DNA of 16,809 nt from an uncultured Eubacterium sp. (GCA_910579075.1 CAJTSV010000084.1:1-16809); one strand, 5' to 3'. Positions 7,749 to 16,584 are shown, counted from the first letter of the stretch. Made by a program: numbers and translations. Notes: a model not told the origin generated them from the letters alone.

Positions 7749-8753
7749 TTACTGCTTCCTGTACAGAAATTTAGCTGTCTGGTACAGGCCATGCTGATAA
7801 ATAAAAAATATTATTTTCCCCTTAAAATCCAGATTTCGATATAATACATGAAAATCCATGTCTTTTTTGCATATATCCATAATCTCCGGAAAACATCTTT
7901 TTCTTTCTTCCTCCTCCAGGCGGCTGTCCTCCATCATATGGCTGATAAAAAACCGGAGCATTACCACATAAAAATTTTGCAGTTCTTTTTGATACCGTTT
8001 CCACACATTCTGCATTCTGAAAGTCATAAAAGTCTCTTGCAGCATACAGTTTCCTCTCCGGTATGCCGTTTCCCAGCTATGGAACTGTTTTGACAGCGAC
8101 CCCTCACTATAACGCCGGAAATAATACAGGCATTCATCCACGGCGGCTATCGTGTGAATATGTCTTAATGCCTTCATGTTAAAAACAAAATCTTCTGCAA
8201 GTATTTCTTCCGGTTCAAATCTTACATCCAGATTCTGAAAAACTGTTTTTTTGACAAGCTTGCAGATTGGGCCTCCGAAATAACTGTTAAACGGGCTTTT
8301 TATCAAATATCCCAGATAATCACCGGTATCATAAACTCCGGAAGGAAGAAAGCTGTGCCTTTTTACTGCTTTCTTCATGCACTCAAAATATCCACAGACA
8401 CACATATCCGCATCCAGCCGCAGAATGTTCTCATACAGTATCTCTATCATATTTTTTCCAATATAGTCATCCGAATCTACAAAAAGCAGGTAATCTCCGC
8501 CCGATGCTTCTATCCCCCGGTTACGGCATATACTGACGCCGCTGTGTGGAAGTTCTAAAACATGCACTCTGCTGTCCTTTTTCGCCCATTTCTGAAGTAT
8601 TTTCTTTGTCCTATCCTGCGACCCGTCATCTGCACAGATTATTTCAAGATTGGGATAAGTCTGGTTTAATACAGATTTCAGGCATCTGTCCAGATACCTT
8701 TCCTGATTATAAACCGGAATTACTACACTGATTAATTGATTCTGCTTTTCCAT
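7749..8753 (-). CDS. Family 2 glycosyltransferase
   Basis: A 334-residue GT-A fold enzyme with the standard GT2 N-terminus: ISVVIPVYNQERYL (8-21), SVLNQTYPNLEII (27-39), the nucleotide-binding ADDGS (41-45), a SGVSICRNRGIEAS stretch (71-84) and the metal-binding VDSDD (92-96). Glu and Asp in EEILAEDFVF farther on fit the catalytic-base region. It should transfer a sugar from a nucleotide donor to the growing lipid-linked repeat unit at the cytoplasmic face; donor and linkage cannot be predicted. GAAAGGAA precedes the ATG at 8753. It sits 50 bp downstream of the EpsG gene and 24 bp upstream of the epimerase start. The C-terminal 120 residues are rich in aromatic and basic residues, as in capsule GT2 enzymes that contact the membrane. 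No lesion is seen. Confidence 0.92.
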   Translation of the reverse strand: MEKQNQLISVVIPVYNQERYLDRCLKSVLNQTYPNLEIICADDGSQDRTKKILQKWAKKDSRVHVLELPHSGVSICRNRGIEASGGDYLLFVDSDDYIGKNMIEILYENILRLDADMCVCGYFECMKKAVKRHSFLPSGVYDTGDYLGYLIKSPFNSYFGGPICKLVKKTVFQNLDVRFEPEEILAEDFVFNMKALRHIHTIAAVDECLYYFRRYSEGSLSKQFHSWETAYRRGNCMLQETFMTFRMQNVWKRYQKELQNFYVVMLRFFISHMMEDSRLEEEERKRCFPEIMDICKKDMDFHVLYRNLDFKGKIIFFIYQHGLYQTAKFLYRKQ

Positions 8754-8803
8754 TTCCAGAAATTCCTTTCTTTTAAACTGCTTTACTGTACAGATTTCTC
8801 TGT

Positions 8804-9910
8804 TTAAAGAAACGCATTTTCTCCCAGCAGGCTTCCAATCGTTCCTGAGAATGCAGGGATTATATCCAGTCCATATCCCATAACAAGTGCACCCAGAAAC
8901 GCCATGCCGCTCACAGATGCCAGTCTTATCTTTCCGCGGATTATCCTTCGGTCAGCCAGAGCAATATATGCGAACAGCATGTATGGCCGTAAAAGCCTGG
9001 AAAAGAATACATATACGAAAAAACACGGAATAAGCAAAAGGCATGTCCGTACAAAGTCATTCATTGCAGTATCTGCATACAAAAATTTCACCTGACTGCC
9101 AGAATACTGGCATGATTTACTGTGGCACATAAAATAAACAAGGAGAACAGTCCAGGACACTGGAATCAACGCGCCAAACCGTGTCTGAACTGAAAAAAAC
9201 TGCTGCATATATTCTGCATCATAACTCCCAATAATGCCTGCATTTACCGCCCATGACAATATCACTCCGGTAATACCGGAATAAACCAGAAAGACTGCTG
9301 CTGTAAGAAAGGCATAAATCCAGTATTTCATTGTATTTTTTCGTTTTAACAGAACGAATACCATTCCTGCTGCCAAAAAAAACAGATAGGAAAAATGCAT
9401 CAGCAAGGCAGCTGTTTCCAGCAAAACAAATACTGTTATATGCAGCCGTTTTTTCTGTTTTGTAACCATTCCCTCCTGCATACACAGCAGACATGCGATG
9501 CCCGCAAATGCAAAAATACCTGCAATAAAAGATTTCATCTGAATGACATCTATTCCAAAAAAAGTAAGCAGATACAGGGAAAGCACGGTATTTACCCTGA
9601 CAGTCAGCATCCTGACTGCATATATCAAAACCAAAAACAAAGCTGCATAAAAAACAAAAAGATATTCCTGAAAACTCATTCCCAGCAGATTAAAAAACCG
9701 GATTACATACTGATATCCGATATACCTTCCGCCACTGTTATACGCATCAAAAGCATGGCTATATTCATAAATGTAAGAACCCATATCCGAATCTGATGTC
9801 CGAAAGCCAGCAAGAAAAAGCATTACTGCATAAACATATACCGTTACGGTTTTCGATTTGCTGCAAGCCAGTCCTGCCACGGCTGCGGAAAGATATAAAA
9901 TATATGTCAT
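8804..9910 (-). CDS. EpsG-family polysaccharide polymerase
   Basis: The 368-residue hydrophobic protein has about ten to eleven predicted membrane segments and fits the EpsG family (PF14897), the Wzy-like polymerase of many Firmicute exopolysaccharide loci. Characteristic features are FLAGFRTSDSDMGSYIYEY (32-50), with the Arg and the D-S-Y-Y spacing of the conserved first extracytoplasmic loop, then GYQYVIRFF (64-72) and a central LLMHFSYLFFL segment (about 169-179) with the His characteristic of this family. It would polymerise flipped repeat units on the outside of the membrane. Its ATG overlaps the upstream TGA (ATGA), indicating translational coupling. No other polymerase is present in the window. 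The N-terminal segment is hydrophobic from residue 3 on, consistent with this start. Confidence 0.85.
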   Translation of the reverse strand: MTYILYLSAAVAGLACSKSKTVTVYVYAVMLFLAGFRTSDSDMGSYIYEYSHAFDAYNSGGRYIGYQYVIRFFNLLGMSFQEYLFVFYAALFLVLIYAVRMLTVRVNTVLSLYLLTFFGIDVIQMKSFIAGIFAFAGIACLLCMQEGMVTKQKKRLHITVFVLLETAALLMHFSYLFFLAAGMVFVLLKRKNTMKYWIYAFLTAAVFLVYSGITGVILSWAVNAGIIGSYDAEYMQQFFSVQTRFGALIPVSWTVLLVYFMCHSKSCQYSGSQVKFLYADTAMNDFVRTCLLLIPCFFVYVFFSRLLRPYMLFAYIALADRRIIRGKIRLASVSGMAFLGALVMGYGLDIIPAFSGTIGSLLGENAFL

Positions 9911-10908
9911 TTTCCTATGTAATCCTTTGCTTTGTTAAAATAATTCCTGACTGCAGAAAAAAGCTGTTCATGTCCAATTGTATGTTTTGGCCAGCAGTCC
10001 ACAGGCTTTCCTGCCAGCTTTGAAAACCCACGCAAATCCTCCGGCTGGCTGTATATCTGCATGGCATCTTCCCGGTAATAGCTTTCATTCTTCATATACA
10101 CATTATTTGTAATCAGCCGTTTTTCAAAAAATACTGACTCTGCAGCTCTCAGCGTGCTTCCTTTCTGACCGTCTGCCACTATCTCCAGTATACACTTTGA
10201 ATTCTGCACGTAACCCAGATATTGAAGGTAACTCATAGACTGGACAGGATGAATGCCCTCTGGCAGAACCGGATGCCTGCAATTATTTTCCATCCTTACA
10301 AAAAAACGGCAGTCCATTCCATCTCTGTCTAAAATCTGATACACACGAATCAATTCAGCGAGCCTTCCTTTTCCATTTCCAAGAAAGATAACATCGGATT
10401 CTGGCATTACCGGTATTCTGCTTTTCTCTATCCAGAATGTATTTGGAACATAGCACATGCCATATTTCCTGCAGTCTCCGGCATCCATGGATATCAGCAT
10501 ATCGAAATTGTTACAGACAAACTGAAAATCCTGCAAATCTTTTTTATCAATCAGATTTACAAACCGAAAAACAAACTTTGCATCAGGATATCCTGCTTTT
10601 AAATAATCCAAATATTGTTTCTGATATGCCAGGCGGTTTCCTTCGAAAAAGAGAAATACAATTGTCTTTCCCTGCGCCTTCGCCTGACTGATTTTTTCAT
10701 AATCTGCATAAGCCCCGTACCATGCTTTTTTCCATGGAAGGTTCCATTTTTTATTTATGGACACAGAATTATGAAATGCATTGATTTTGCCTGCCAGTCT
10801 ATCAAATTTTTTATCCAGAAGCAGTTCAAATTCCGGATTATGCGTCTGGAATCCCTCAAACAAAAGAAACAAATAATCATAGATATTTCGAAATATTACA
10901 AACAGCAT
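9907..10908 (-). CDS. Probable GT-B-like glycosyltransferase of capsule loci, specificity unknown
   Basis: The 333-residue soluble-looking protein resembles uncharacterised capsule/LPS-type proteins annotated as glycosyltransferases. Two segments support a GT-B fold: DVIFLGNGKGRLAELIRVY (172-190), like the first strand and loop of a C-terminal donor domain, and KCILEIVADGQKGSTLRAAE (238-257) followed by EKRLITNN (262-269), the pattern in which GT-B enzymes contact the nucleotide sugar. There is no GT2 DXD motif. The start at 10908 has GGGGAAAGAGG just upstream, 12 bp after the preceding gene, and the stop overlaps the EpsG start by four bases. Its position inside the glycosyltransferase run is the main reason for proposing a sugar-transfer role; I do not recognise a characterised homologue. 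Confidence 0.6.
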   Translation of the reverse strand: MLFVIFRNIYDYLFLLFEGFQTHNPEFELLLDKKFDRLAGKINAFHNSVSINKKWNLPWKKAWYGAYADYEKISQAKAQGKTIVFLFFEGNRLAYQKQYLDYLKAGYPDAKFVFRFVNLIDKKDLQDFQFVCNNFDMLISMDAGDCRKYGMCYVPNTFWIEKSRIPVMPESDVIFLGNGKGRLAELIRVYQILDRDGMDCRFFVRMENNCRHPVLPEGIHPVQSMSYLQYLGYVQNSKCILEIVADGQKGSTLRAAESVFFEKRLITNNVYMKNESYYREDAMQIYSQPEDLRGFSKLAGKPVDCWPKHTIGHEQLFSAVRNYFNKAKDYIGK

Positions 10909-10920
10909 CCTCTTTCCCCA

Positions 10921-11814
10921 TTAAAATTTTCTGCATCTGCTTCGAATATATGCATAATACACCAGTCCGGCCGGATAAAATAAAGTACACAAAACCCTGT
11001 CTGGCGATGCAGAGCCAAATATCTCCTTTCGCCGGCCAGCCAGCAGGCATTCTGCATCATAATGAATGATATGCCGGCATTTAAATAAAAATGTAGCTTT
11101 CCGAAGCCCGAGATACAGCCTCCTCAATTCCATAAAGCTGTTCGGACTATCTGCATACTGTTTATAAATGCGGCTGCTCATGCCATCCTTCTGATACTCT
11201 ACATAACAAAGATTTTCATTCAGGACAATCCATTTGTAATGTTCGCTGACTGCAACGTTATAGTAATTCGGATTAAAATTTTTTTCTCCCTGGCATGTTT
11301 TCATTGGGGGAATGCTCTGGTACAACTCAGACCTCACAGCTATTTTTTTATCTCCATGAAGCTTTCCCCTGATAAACAATTCATTTAAATCAATCACGCT
11401 TTTATCAGGAAGCCTGCGTCCGATAATTTTCCCAGATGCATCACAGTCTAAACCAATAACTCCAGCCAGATGTTTCCTGCCTTTTTTCTTCCAGGTTTTC
11501 CTGATTTTTTCAATGCAGTTATCAGGAAGCCAGTCATCCGAGTCACAGCACATACACAATTCTGTCTGCAAATGCCTGATAGCTTCATTATATGCCGTAT
11601 GAAGGCCGCCATTTGGTTTATAATAATACTCTATCTGAAAATCATTTGTTTTTTTCATCAGAGAAGCAATATATTTCCCCGTTCCGTCTGTAGAGCCATC
11701 GTCTATCACCATCCACCGGAAATCCTTATCTGTCTGCCGTTTGAGGCTTTTATAAACACGTTTCAGGAGATTGCATCTGTTATATGCAGGTGTGAATACT
11801 GTTATAAATTCCAT
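10921..11814 (-). CDS. Family 2 glycosyltransferase
   Basis: A 297-residue GT-A enzyme with a clear GT2 core: FITVFTPAYNRCNLLKRVY (3-21), SLKRQTDKDF (23-32), VIDDGSTDGT (36-45), PNGGLHTAYNEAI (67-79) and CCDSDDWLP (89-97), whose DSDD binds the metal and donor diphosphate. It would add one sugar to the lipid-linked repeat unit in the cytoplasm; the donor is unknown. This subtype, with NGGLHTAYN after the first domain, is common in Firmicute and Bacteroidetes capsule clusters. It begins 13 bases inside the upstream fusion gene, with GGAGG plus AAAGGA ahead of the ATG, so the two genes are translationally linked. No truncation is apparent; the basic C-terminus may sit at the membrane. Confidence 0.92.
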   Translation of the reverse strand: MEFITVFTPAYNRCNLLKRVYKSLKRQTDKDFRWMVIDDGSTDGTGKYIASLMKKTNDFQIEYYYKPNGGLHTAYNEAIRHLQTELCMCCDSDDWLPDNCIEKIRKTWKKKGRKHLAGVIGLDCDASGKIIGRRLPDKSVIDLNELFIRGKLHGDKKIAVRSELYQSIPPMKTCQGEKNFNPNYYNVAVSEHYKWIVLNENLCYVEYQKDGMSSRIYKQYADSPNSFMELRRLYLGLRKATFLFKCRHIIHYDAECLLAGRRKEIFGSASPDRVLCTLFYPAGLVYYAYIRSRCRKF

Positions 11815-14252
11815 ATTTTCCTTTCCTCCCGAAACAATGCTTCATACAATCCAAGCAGTCTTTCTTTCATAATCTGCCACGAATATTCTTTTTCGTATAA
11901 CGCATGCATGCGCTCTGCCATCTGTGGCCATTCTGCCCTTCGCTGCATGATTTTGTCCAGTCCTCTGGCAAATCCTTTCTCAGAATACTCAATTAACACA
12001 CCAATGTCATGTTTTACAAGCACATCAGACATCCCGGTATTTTCTGCCATAATCATTGGTTTTCCAAGCATCAGGCTTTCATAAAATTTATTTGGCGCTG
12101 CCATCCGGTTGTTTTCTTCTGCCGGGTCATAAGCTGCAATCATCACATCACACAGCTGTTCCAGAGCCAATGTTTCATCATACGGAATCCGGCCTGCAAA
12201 ATGAATATTATCATATGTTTCTGCTGCCTGTTCTATTTCATGCTCCATAATACCGAAACCGCCCAGATACAAATCATGCTCTGGATGCTTCGAAAAGTAC
12301 GACAGGATTTCTCCAAGGAGCCTGTTTTTTAAAAGCACGCCAACGTAAACGACTGACAGCCTGTCTTTCTTGACATTCATCGGAGAATGACTGCCGATAA
12401 GCAGCTGTTCCGGTGAATTATGCACAACACATAACCGTTTAGGATGTGTGCCCTTTATCTGCTTTTTTCTCTGTTCTGAGCATATAATTACCGCATCTGC
12501 CCGATTCACGAGCATGAATTGCAGTTTCTGAACTATATGCTGCCATAAATTTTCAGGTTCTCCGCAAACAAAGTCAAATACATCAAATACAAACCGGCAT
12601 TTGCTTATCCGGGCTGGAAAATACGAAAAAAGAGCTGTGTCAATGTCGCACGCATGGATAACATCAAACCTTCTGCCTTTTTTCAAAATCCAGCGTACCA
12701 TGCTTATTTGAAACTTTATCCAGGCAGGTGCAGACTTTCTGCCCTGCGCATATCCTGCCTGATACCCGATTCTTGTTACCGGAATCTGTCCGTTATGTAT
12801 ATACTCTTTGTAAGGCCTGTGGCTGCTTTCCCTGTCCCAGCAGAGAATGTGTACATCATATCCGGCTTCCTTGAATGCTTCAGCTTCCTTTTCTACCCTG
12901 GAGTCTGGATTCACCGGATTCGACCTCAGAATGCATACCCGCTTTCTTCTTCCAGAATGCTTTTGGCTCTGTCTCCCTGCCCGAATTCTTATTTCTTCCC
13001 CTATTTCTTCATACAGCGCCTTCATCATTCTGCTGACAGAAGATAAATCAAATGCTTTCAAAGCACAGTAATTTTTTTCTGCTGATTCTCCTGCAAATGC
13101 TTTCAACTGTTCCCTGCTGCAGGTCAGCGGTCTCAGACAGCGTACAACACTGTCAATGCTGTTTTCATCAAACAAAAATCTGCTGTCCCTGACAATATCT
13201 GTATTTCCACGGATATCGCTGCAGGCAATGGGCACCTTACAGGCTGCTGCCTCCATCAGTGCCACAGGCAGTCCTTCCTGATGGGAAGGAAATACAAAAA
13301 TATCCGCAGCATGACACAATTGAGGAATATCAGTACGAAACCCCAAAAAATGAACCTGCTTATCCACCCCGCACTTTCTGGCAAGCAGCTTTAGTTTTTT
13401 TTCCAATTCTCCCTTTCCAGCAATAAAATACTGAACATGGGAATTGCCAAGTTTTGGTATTGCCCGGATGACCGCTTCATGATTCTTCCGAGGTATCAGT
13501 TCCCCAACTGACAGCAGCACGATATCTTGCGTCCCTATACCTGCCTGTGCACGCTCTTTTTCAGAATCATAGGCTCCCCTTTGAAATTTGTCCCTGTCAA
13601 TTCCAACTCCAGGAATATATACAGTCTTCTTTGCATGAAGTTTTTTTACGGCTCTTTTATAGTCTTCCCGATTGATGGTAATCAGCACATCCGTAATCCG
13701 GCTTAATGCCCGCTCCACCGGATAGAATAACAGCCAGTTTTTTAGTGGTGCTCCTTGATAAAAATGAAATCCATGTGCCGTATAAACTGACATAATTCCA
13801 TGTTTCTTTGCAATGAGGCGTCCAGCTGCCCCGCCAGCGGGACTGTGCGAATGCATAAAACTGTACTTTACATGGCGCATAGATGATGGATGATGAAAAA
13901 CCGGATTCACTGGCACAGCCCTGCCTGTTACCACATAATCCAGCTGCCTGAATACCCGGACCAGAGTCACCGGATTTTTTAATTTCCGTTCAAAATCTAT
14001 CTGGTAACAGTCTACGGAAAGACTGTCTAACAGCTTCAAAAGTTCTTTCAGCCTTTTCCTGGTACAGGTATTGCCATTTTTAAAATTAGCAGCCACATCT
14101 ACCTGATATCCAAGGCTAATCAGCAGCCTGATATTTGGAATATTGAATTGGTCTATCATAGAAGCAACCGATGCGACAATCAGAACCGATTCCGGCTTTC
14201 CATATCTGGCTGTTTTTGCATACACTCTGTCTGCCTGCTGAATTTCTGCCAT
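11802..14252 (-). CDS. Fused double GT-B glycosyltransferase (GT4-GT4 type)
   Basis: One 816-residue frame holds two complete GT-B enzymes. The first (about residues 20-415) resembles EpsD/CapM-type GT4 proteins: HSHSPAGGAAGRL (134-146), YTAHGFHFYQGAP (157-169), SVGELIPRKNHE (248-259) and the donor-binding HQEGLPVALMEAAACKVP (325-342) with its E-x7-E pair. The second (about 436-816) starts with a new strand, RVCILRSNPVNPDSRV, continues through DVIHACDIDTA and ends with NNRMAAPNKFYESLMLGKPMI (about 714-734), the donor-binding region of another GT4-like protein. A short basic linker (about 416-436) joins them. The ATG at 14252 is chosen over an upstream in-frame TTG at 14285 because GGAGGAG lies 11 bases upstream of it. 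Two sequential transfers by one polypeptide are likely. Specificities are unknown. Confidence 0.88.
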   Translation of the reverse strand: MAEIQQADRVYAKTARYGKPESVLIVASVASMIDQFNIPNIRLLISLGYQVDVAANFKNGNTCTRKRLKELLKLLDSLSVDCYQIDFERKLKNPVTLVRVFRQLDYVVTGRAVPVNPVFHHPSSMRHVKYSFMHSHSPAGGAAGRLIAKKHGIMSVYTAHGFHFYQGAPLKNWLLFYPVERALSRITDVLITINREDYKRAVKKLHAKKTVYIPGVGIDRDKFQRGAYDSEKERAQAGIGTQDIVLLSVGELIPRKNHEAVIRAIPKLGNSHVQYFIAGKGELEKKLKLLARKCGVDKQVHFLGFRTDIPQLCHAADIFVFPSHQEGLPVALMEAAACKVPIACSDIRGNTDIVRDSRFLFDENSIDSVVRCLRPLTCSREQLKAFAGESAEKNYCALKAFDLSSVSRMMKALYEEIGEEIRIRAGRQSQKHSGRRKRVCILRSNPVNPDSRVEKEAEAFKEAGYDVHILCWDRESSHRPYKEYIHNGQIPVTRIGYQAGYAQGRKSAPAWIKFQISMVRWILKKGRRFDVIHACDIDTALFSYFPARISKCRFVFDVFDFVCGEPENLWQHIVQKLQFMLVNRADAVIICSEQRKKQIKGTHPKRLCVVHNSPEQLLIGSHSPMNVKKDRLSVVYVGVLLKNRLLGEILSYFSKHPEHDLYLGGFGIMEHEIEQAAETYDNIHFAGRIPYDETLALEQLCDVMIAAYDPAEENNRMAAPNKFYESLMLGKPMIMAENTGMSDVLVKHDIGVLIEYSEKGFARGLDKIMQRRAEWPQMAERMHALYEKEYSWQIMKERLLGLYEALFREERKIWNL

Positions 14253-14311
14253 ACAGTAGTAGTCTCCTCCCTGTTTTTTATCCAATGTTGAAAAGAACTG
14301 CCAGAAATCAT

Positions 14312-15733
14312 CTATGTAAATACAATCGCTCCGGCTACCAGAATCCCATTATCCTGATAAAAAGCCATCTCATCATCAATCATCCGGCGTGTTGTTGTTC
14401 CCAGCCTGCATACCATCAGGACATTTCCAGCTTCTGCCAGATTCATCCACGCATCCGTATCTGCACCGTCATTTTCCAGAACAGACATATCAATTTGAAA
14501 TTCCCGAAGATTCTGCTCCATGTCATGAAGACATTCTCTCTCATAAGCACTGCAGGAAAAACCAGCTGCTGCACATATCCTTGTAATTCCTTTTTGTTTA
14601 CAGGCAAGCCTGATGCGGTTTTGCAGCTGTATATTTGCCTGTTTAAAAGCATCAGAATTTTTCATCGGAATTGCGCCATAAACCGGAAATGAATAAATTT
14701 TTTTCATTTCCTGTGTGCTTTTGACCGTATCACAAAACAGATACCAGCATGCAAACAGGCCGCAGTACACAAATACACCTCCTGCAAACCCCAACAGCAC
14801 ATATTTCAGTACATGCTTCCGGCTTCCGTCCAGTTCTGCTATTTCTTCCGCCTCTTTGTCTTCATCGCCGCTTTTGATTCCAGCAGCTTTTTTATATGCT
14901 GCCATCTGATTTTTATTAAAAACATCCGTCATCGCTTTCAAGCTTGTCCTGCCAGATGACAATAAAGCTTTTTTATCATGCTGCTGTGCCTGAAGGCCGC
15001 TGTCTGCTGTTACTCCTGACACACTGTTTACAAGTACAAGACTGTGCCCGCCTGTATTCTTTTTTATTTCAGCCGAATAGGTCTTAAGGACATGGTGCAA
15101 ATCCTGTGCCAGCTGTTCTGCCAGCTGTTTGTTTTTTCCTGTTACTTCTGTATAAAAAAGAGCATCCACAATTGCTTTGTCATTATCCATTTCATTGAGA
15201 ATTTCCTGATAAGGCAGGCTGTACGTTTTCTGATACGCCGAAATCAGCTCGGCCAGACAGCTTTTATCCATTTGCTTCCAGCAGCTGCCGGATTCTGCCA
15301 GCTGCTGCACTGCTCCGCCATTTATCATAAAATTCAGATAACTTTCAGTTATTACAGGCAAATCCTGTCTTTTCGCATGACTGATACGGTAAAGCAGAAT
15401 CACGCGGTTTTTATGATACGGGTCAAGCTGCATTAAAACAGAATCCTCTAAATACGCCTCTAAGCCCTCCATCTCATGTTCAAGCTGTACCGCATCTGCC
15501 ACCTCCTGCTTCTCTGTCTTGGTAAGTTCTTCCATTTTTTCAGTGCCAGCTGTTTCCGACACACGCTCCTGCTGGCTGTTCCTGTTTTGCACCCATCCGC
15601 ATCCGCCTGATACCGCTGCAAATACCACGGCAAAAATAACAGCCTTTTTCCACTGCATACAAAGCCTTCTCAGCAAATCCATAAAATCAATTTCGATATC
15701 TTCTGTTCTTTTCCAAGCAAACTGTCCATCCAT
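14312..15733 (-). CDS. Wzz-like chain-length/co-polymerase protein with degenerate nucleotide-binding domain
   Basis: The 473-residue protein has the two-membrane-segment topology of polysaccharide co-polymerases: an EIDFMDLLRRL lead-in (14-24), TM1 (about 30-48), a large Lys/Glu-rich extracytoplasmic domain (about 50-307) likely to form helices, TM2 (about 309-334) and a cytoplasmic tail. It should control EPS chain length with EpsG. The tail looks like a CpsD-type P-loop domain: VYGAIP, then a strand, and finally VLMVCRLGTTTRRMIDDE with a last hydrophobic strand. However, where a Walker A loop is expected (about 386-397) the sequence is ICAAAGFSCSAY, without GK(S/T). ATP hydrolysis is therefore unlikely. 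The ATG at 15733 is preferred over an in-frame GTG at 15784 because GAAAGGAAG lies ten bases upstream. Confidence 0.82.
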   Translation of the reverse strand: MDGQFAWKRTEDIEIDFMDLLRRLCMQWKKAVIFAVVFAAVSGGCGWVQNRNSQQERVSETAGTEKMEELTKTEKQEVADAVQLEHEMEGLEAYLEDSVLMQLDPYHKNRVILLYRISHAKRQDLPVITESYLNFMINGGAVQQLAESGSCWKQMDKSCLAELISAYQKTYSLPYQEILNEMDNDKAIVDALFYTEVTGKNKQLAEQLAQDLHHVLKTYSAEIKKNTGGHSLVLVNSVSGVTADSGLQAQQHDKKALLSSGRTSLKAMTDVFNKNQMAAYKKAAGIKSGDEDKEAEEIAELDGSRKHVLKYVLLGFAGGVFVYCGLFACWYLFCDTVKSTQEMKKIYSFPVYGAIPMKNSDAFKQANIQLQNRIRLACKQKGITRICAAAGFSCSAYERECLHDMEQNLREFQIDMSVLENDGADTDAWMNLAEAGNVLMVCRLGTTTRRMIDDEMAFYQDNGILVAGAIVFT

Positions 15734-15818
15734 TGTGATATTTCTTCCTTTCATCAGCCACCCGTTCTGATATTTTCCCTTCACCGGCCTTCCCGCCTTT
15801 TCATTTCAAATCTGCTTC

Positions 15819-16277
15819 TTATCCTTCATTCATGATTTCCGCCACAGACTTCATAATCCTGACATACATCGCATAGCTGTCTGCATTCCTGCTGCCTGTT
15901 CTTTTATCTGTTTGTTCTGTATTCTGCTCATCTGATTCAGCGTTTCGCCCTTTCCCACGGCTCTTTTTAACCTGATTCTTCTCATCCTGAATGTTCCTGT
16001 CCTGGTTTTTTCTGCCTTTTCCTGGCAGATTCCACATATCCAGCACGGCATCTGATACAGACGCCACACCCCAGAGCAGCTCATCGGCTCCGGCATCCAG
16101 CGCCGTGCAGATATTTGCAAACGTTTCCATGCTCATAATTCTGCTGCCGCGCTCAATATGGCCTAAAAATGACATACTGATACCGCATTTTTCTGCCAGC
16201 TCATTCTGCGACCAGCCTTTTGCCTTTCTTACCTGGCGGATGCGCATCCCCATTTTCCCATAATCCAGTTTCCGCAT
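15819..16277 (-). CDS. XRE-family transcriptional regulator, first gene of the operon
   Basis: The 152-residue protein starts with a Cro/C1-type helix-turn-helix (about residues 10-65): IRQVRKAKGWSQNELAEKCGI with SMSFLGHIERGSR, where the recognition helix and the following Glu-Arg-Gly are typical, then a fifth-helix region ending ADELLWG. A low-complexity, highly charged linker (about 87-131, rich in K, R, N, Q, D, E) leads to a short predicted helix at the C-terminus (YAMYVRIMKSVAEIMNE). The ATG at 16277 has a GGAGG site; a longer in-frame extension to 16343 adds sequence without family similarity and would overlap the inverted repeat. It may regulate this operon or its own promoter. It is not a recombinase. 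Its position immediately after the invertible segment means its expression should follow the orientation of that segment. Confidence 0.85.
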   Translation of the reverse strand: MRKLDYGKMGMRIRQVRKAKGWSQNELAEKCGISMSFLGHIERGSRIMSMETFANICTALDAGADELLWGVASVSDAVLDMWNLPGKGRKNQDRNIQDEKNQVKKSRGKGRNAESDEQNTEQTDKRTGSRNADSYAMYVRIMKSVAEIMNEG

Positions 16278-16340
16278 AATTCCCTCCGGTTTCACCAGCT
16301 GGCAGCCCGTAATCTTTCCACAATCCGTCTGCCTGTGAAA

Positions 16341-16366
16341 CATAACATTTTATAGTAAACTGTTAT
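16341..16366 (+). repeat. Left inverted repeat of the candidate invertible promoter (IRL)
   Basis: This 26-bp sequence begins CATAACATTTTATAG and is repeated in inverse orientation at 16636-16661, matching at 25 of 26 positions. It is itself dyad-symmetric (CATAACA and TGTTATG arms, inner TTTA and TAAA) around an asymmetric TAG core, the form expected of a site-specific recombinase site: arms bind the enzyme and the core sets orientation. It lies 64 bp upstream of the XRE start codon. Confidence 0.85.
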
Positions 16367-16519
16367 GTTTCAATCCCGCTTTAAAAGACAGGAATCCCTT
16401 TATTTATGCGGAATTTAAACTTACGATCAGAAAAATTCAGCCATTTTTTTCCATATACCTGAATAAAAAACAGTTTCCGCCTGAACGATTTTTTTGAAAT
16501 GACATACATAAATATTTGT

Positions 16520-16532
16520 GAAATATAGACAA
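16520..16532 (+). repeat. 13-bp direct repeat, copy 1
   Basis: GAAATATAGACAA occurs here and again at 16572-16584, 52 bp later (about five helical turns), both within the candidate invertible segment. Paired sites at such a spacing could be regulator-binding sites on one face of the helix; the sequence alone cannot say which protein. Confidence 0.55.
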
Positions 16533-16571
16533 AAACATGAAATAATATTTGAAATAAAAGACTTAAAACTG

Positions 16572-16584
16572 GAAATATAGACAA
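16572..16584 (+). repeat. 13-bp direct repeat, copy 2
   Basis: This second exact copy of GAAATATAGACAA ends 14 bp before the -35 of the plus-strand promoter, a place where an activator or repressor could act. Confidence 0.55.

Noticed and set aside
9907..10908. Assigning a specific donor or a CgeB-type function to this protein
   Set aside because: Only general GT-B-like segments are visible; naming a subfamily or sugar would be a guess.
716..15784. Many plus-strand open frames of 60-200 codons opposite the operon genes
   Set aside because: They lie antisense to genes with strong family motifs, lack convincing ribosome binding sites and encode Cys/His/Ser-rich sequence typical of shadow frames.
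16381..16584. A 67-codon minus-strand open frame inside the candidate invertible segment
   Set aside because: It begins at a TTG without a ribosome binding site, its product is low-complexity and hydrophobic/basic as expected of AT-rich DNA, and no family is recognisable.
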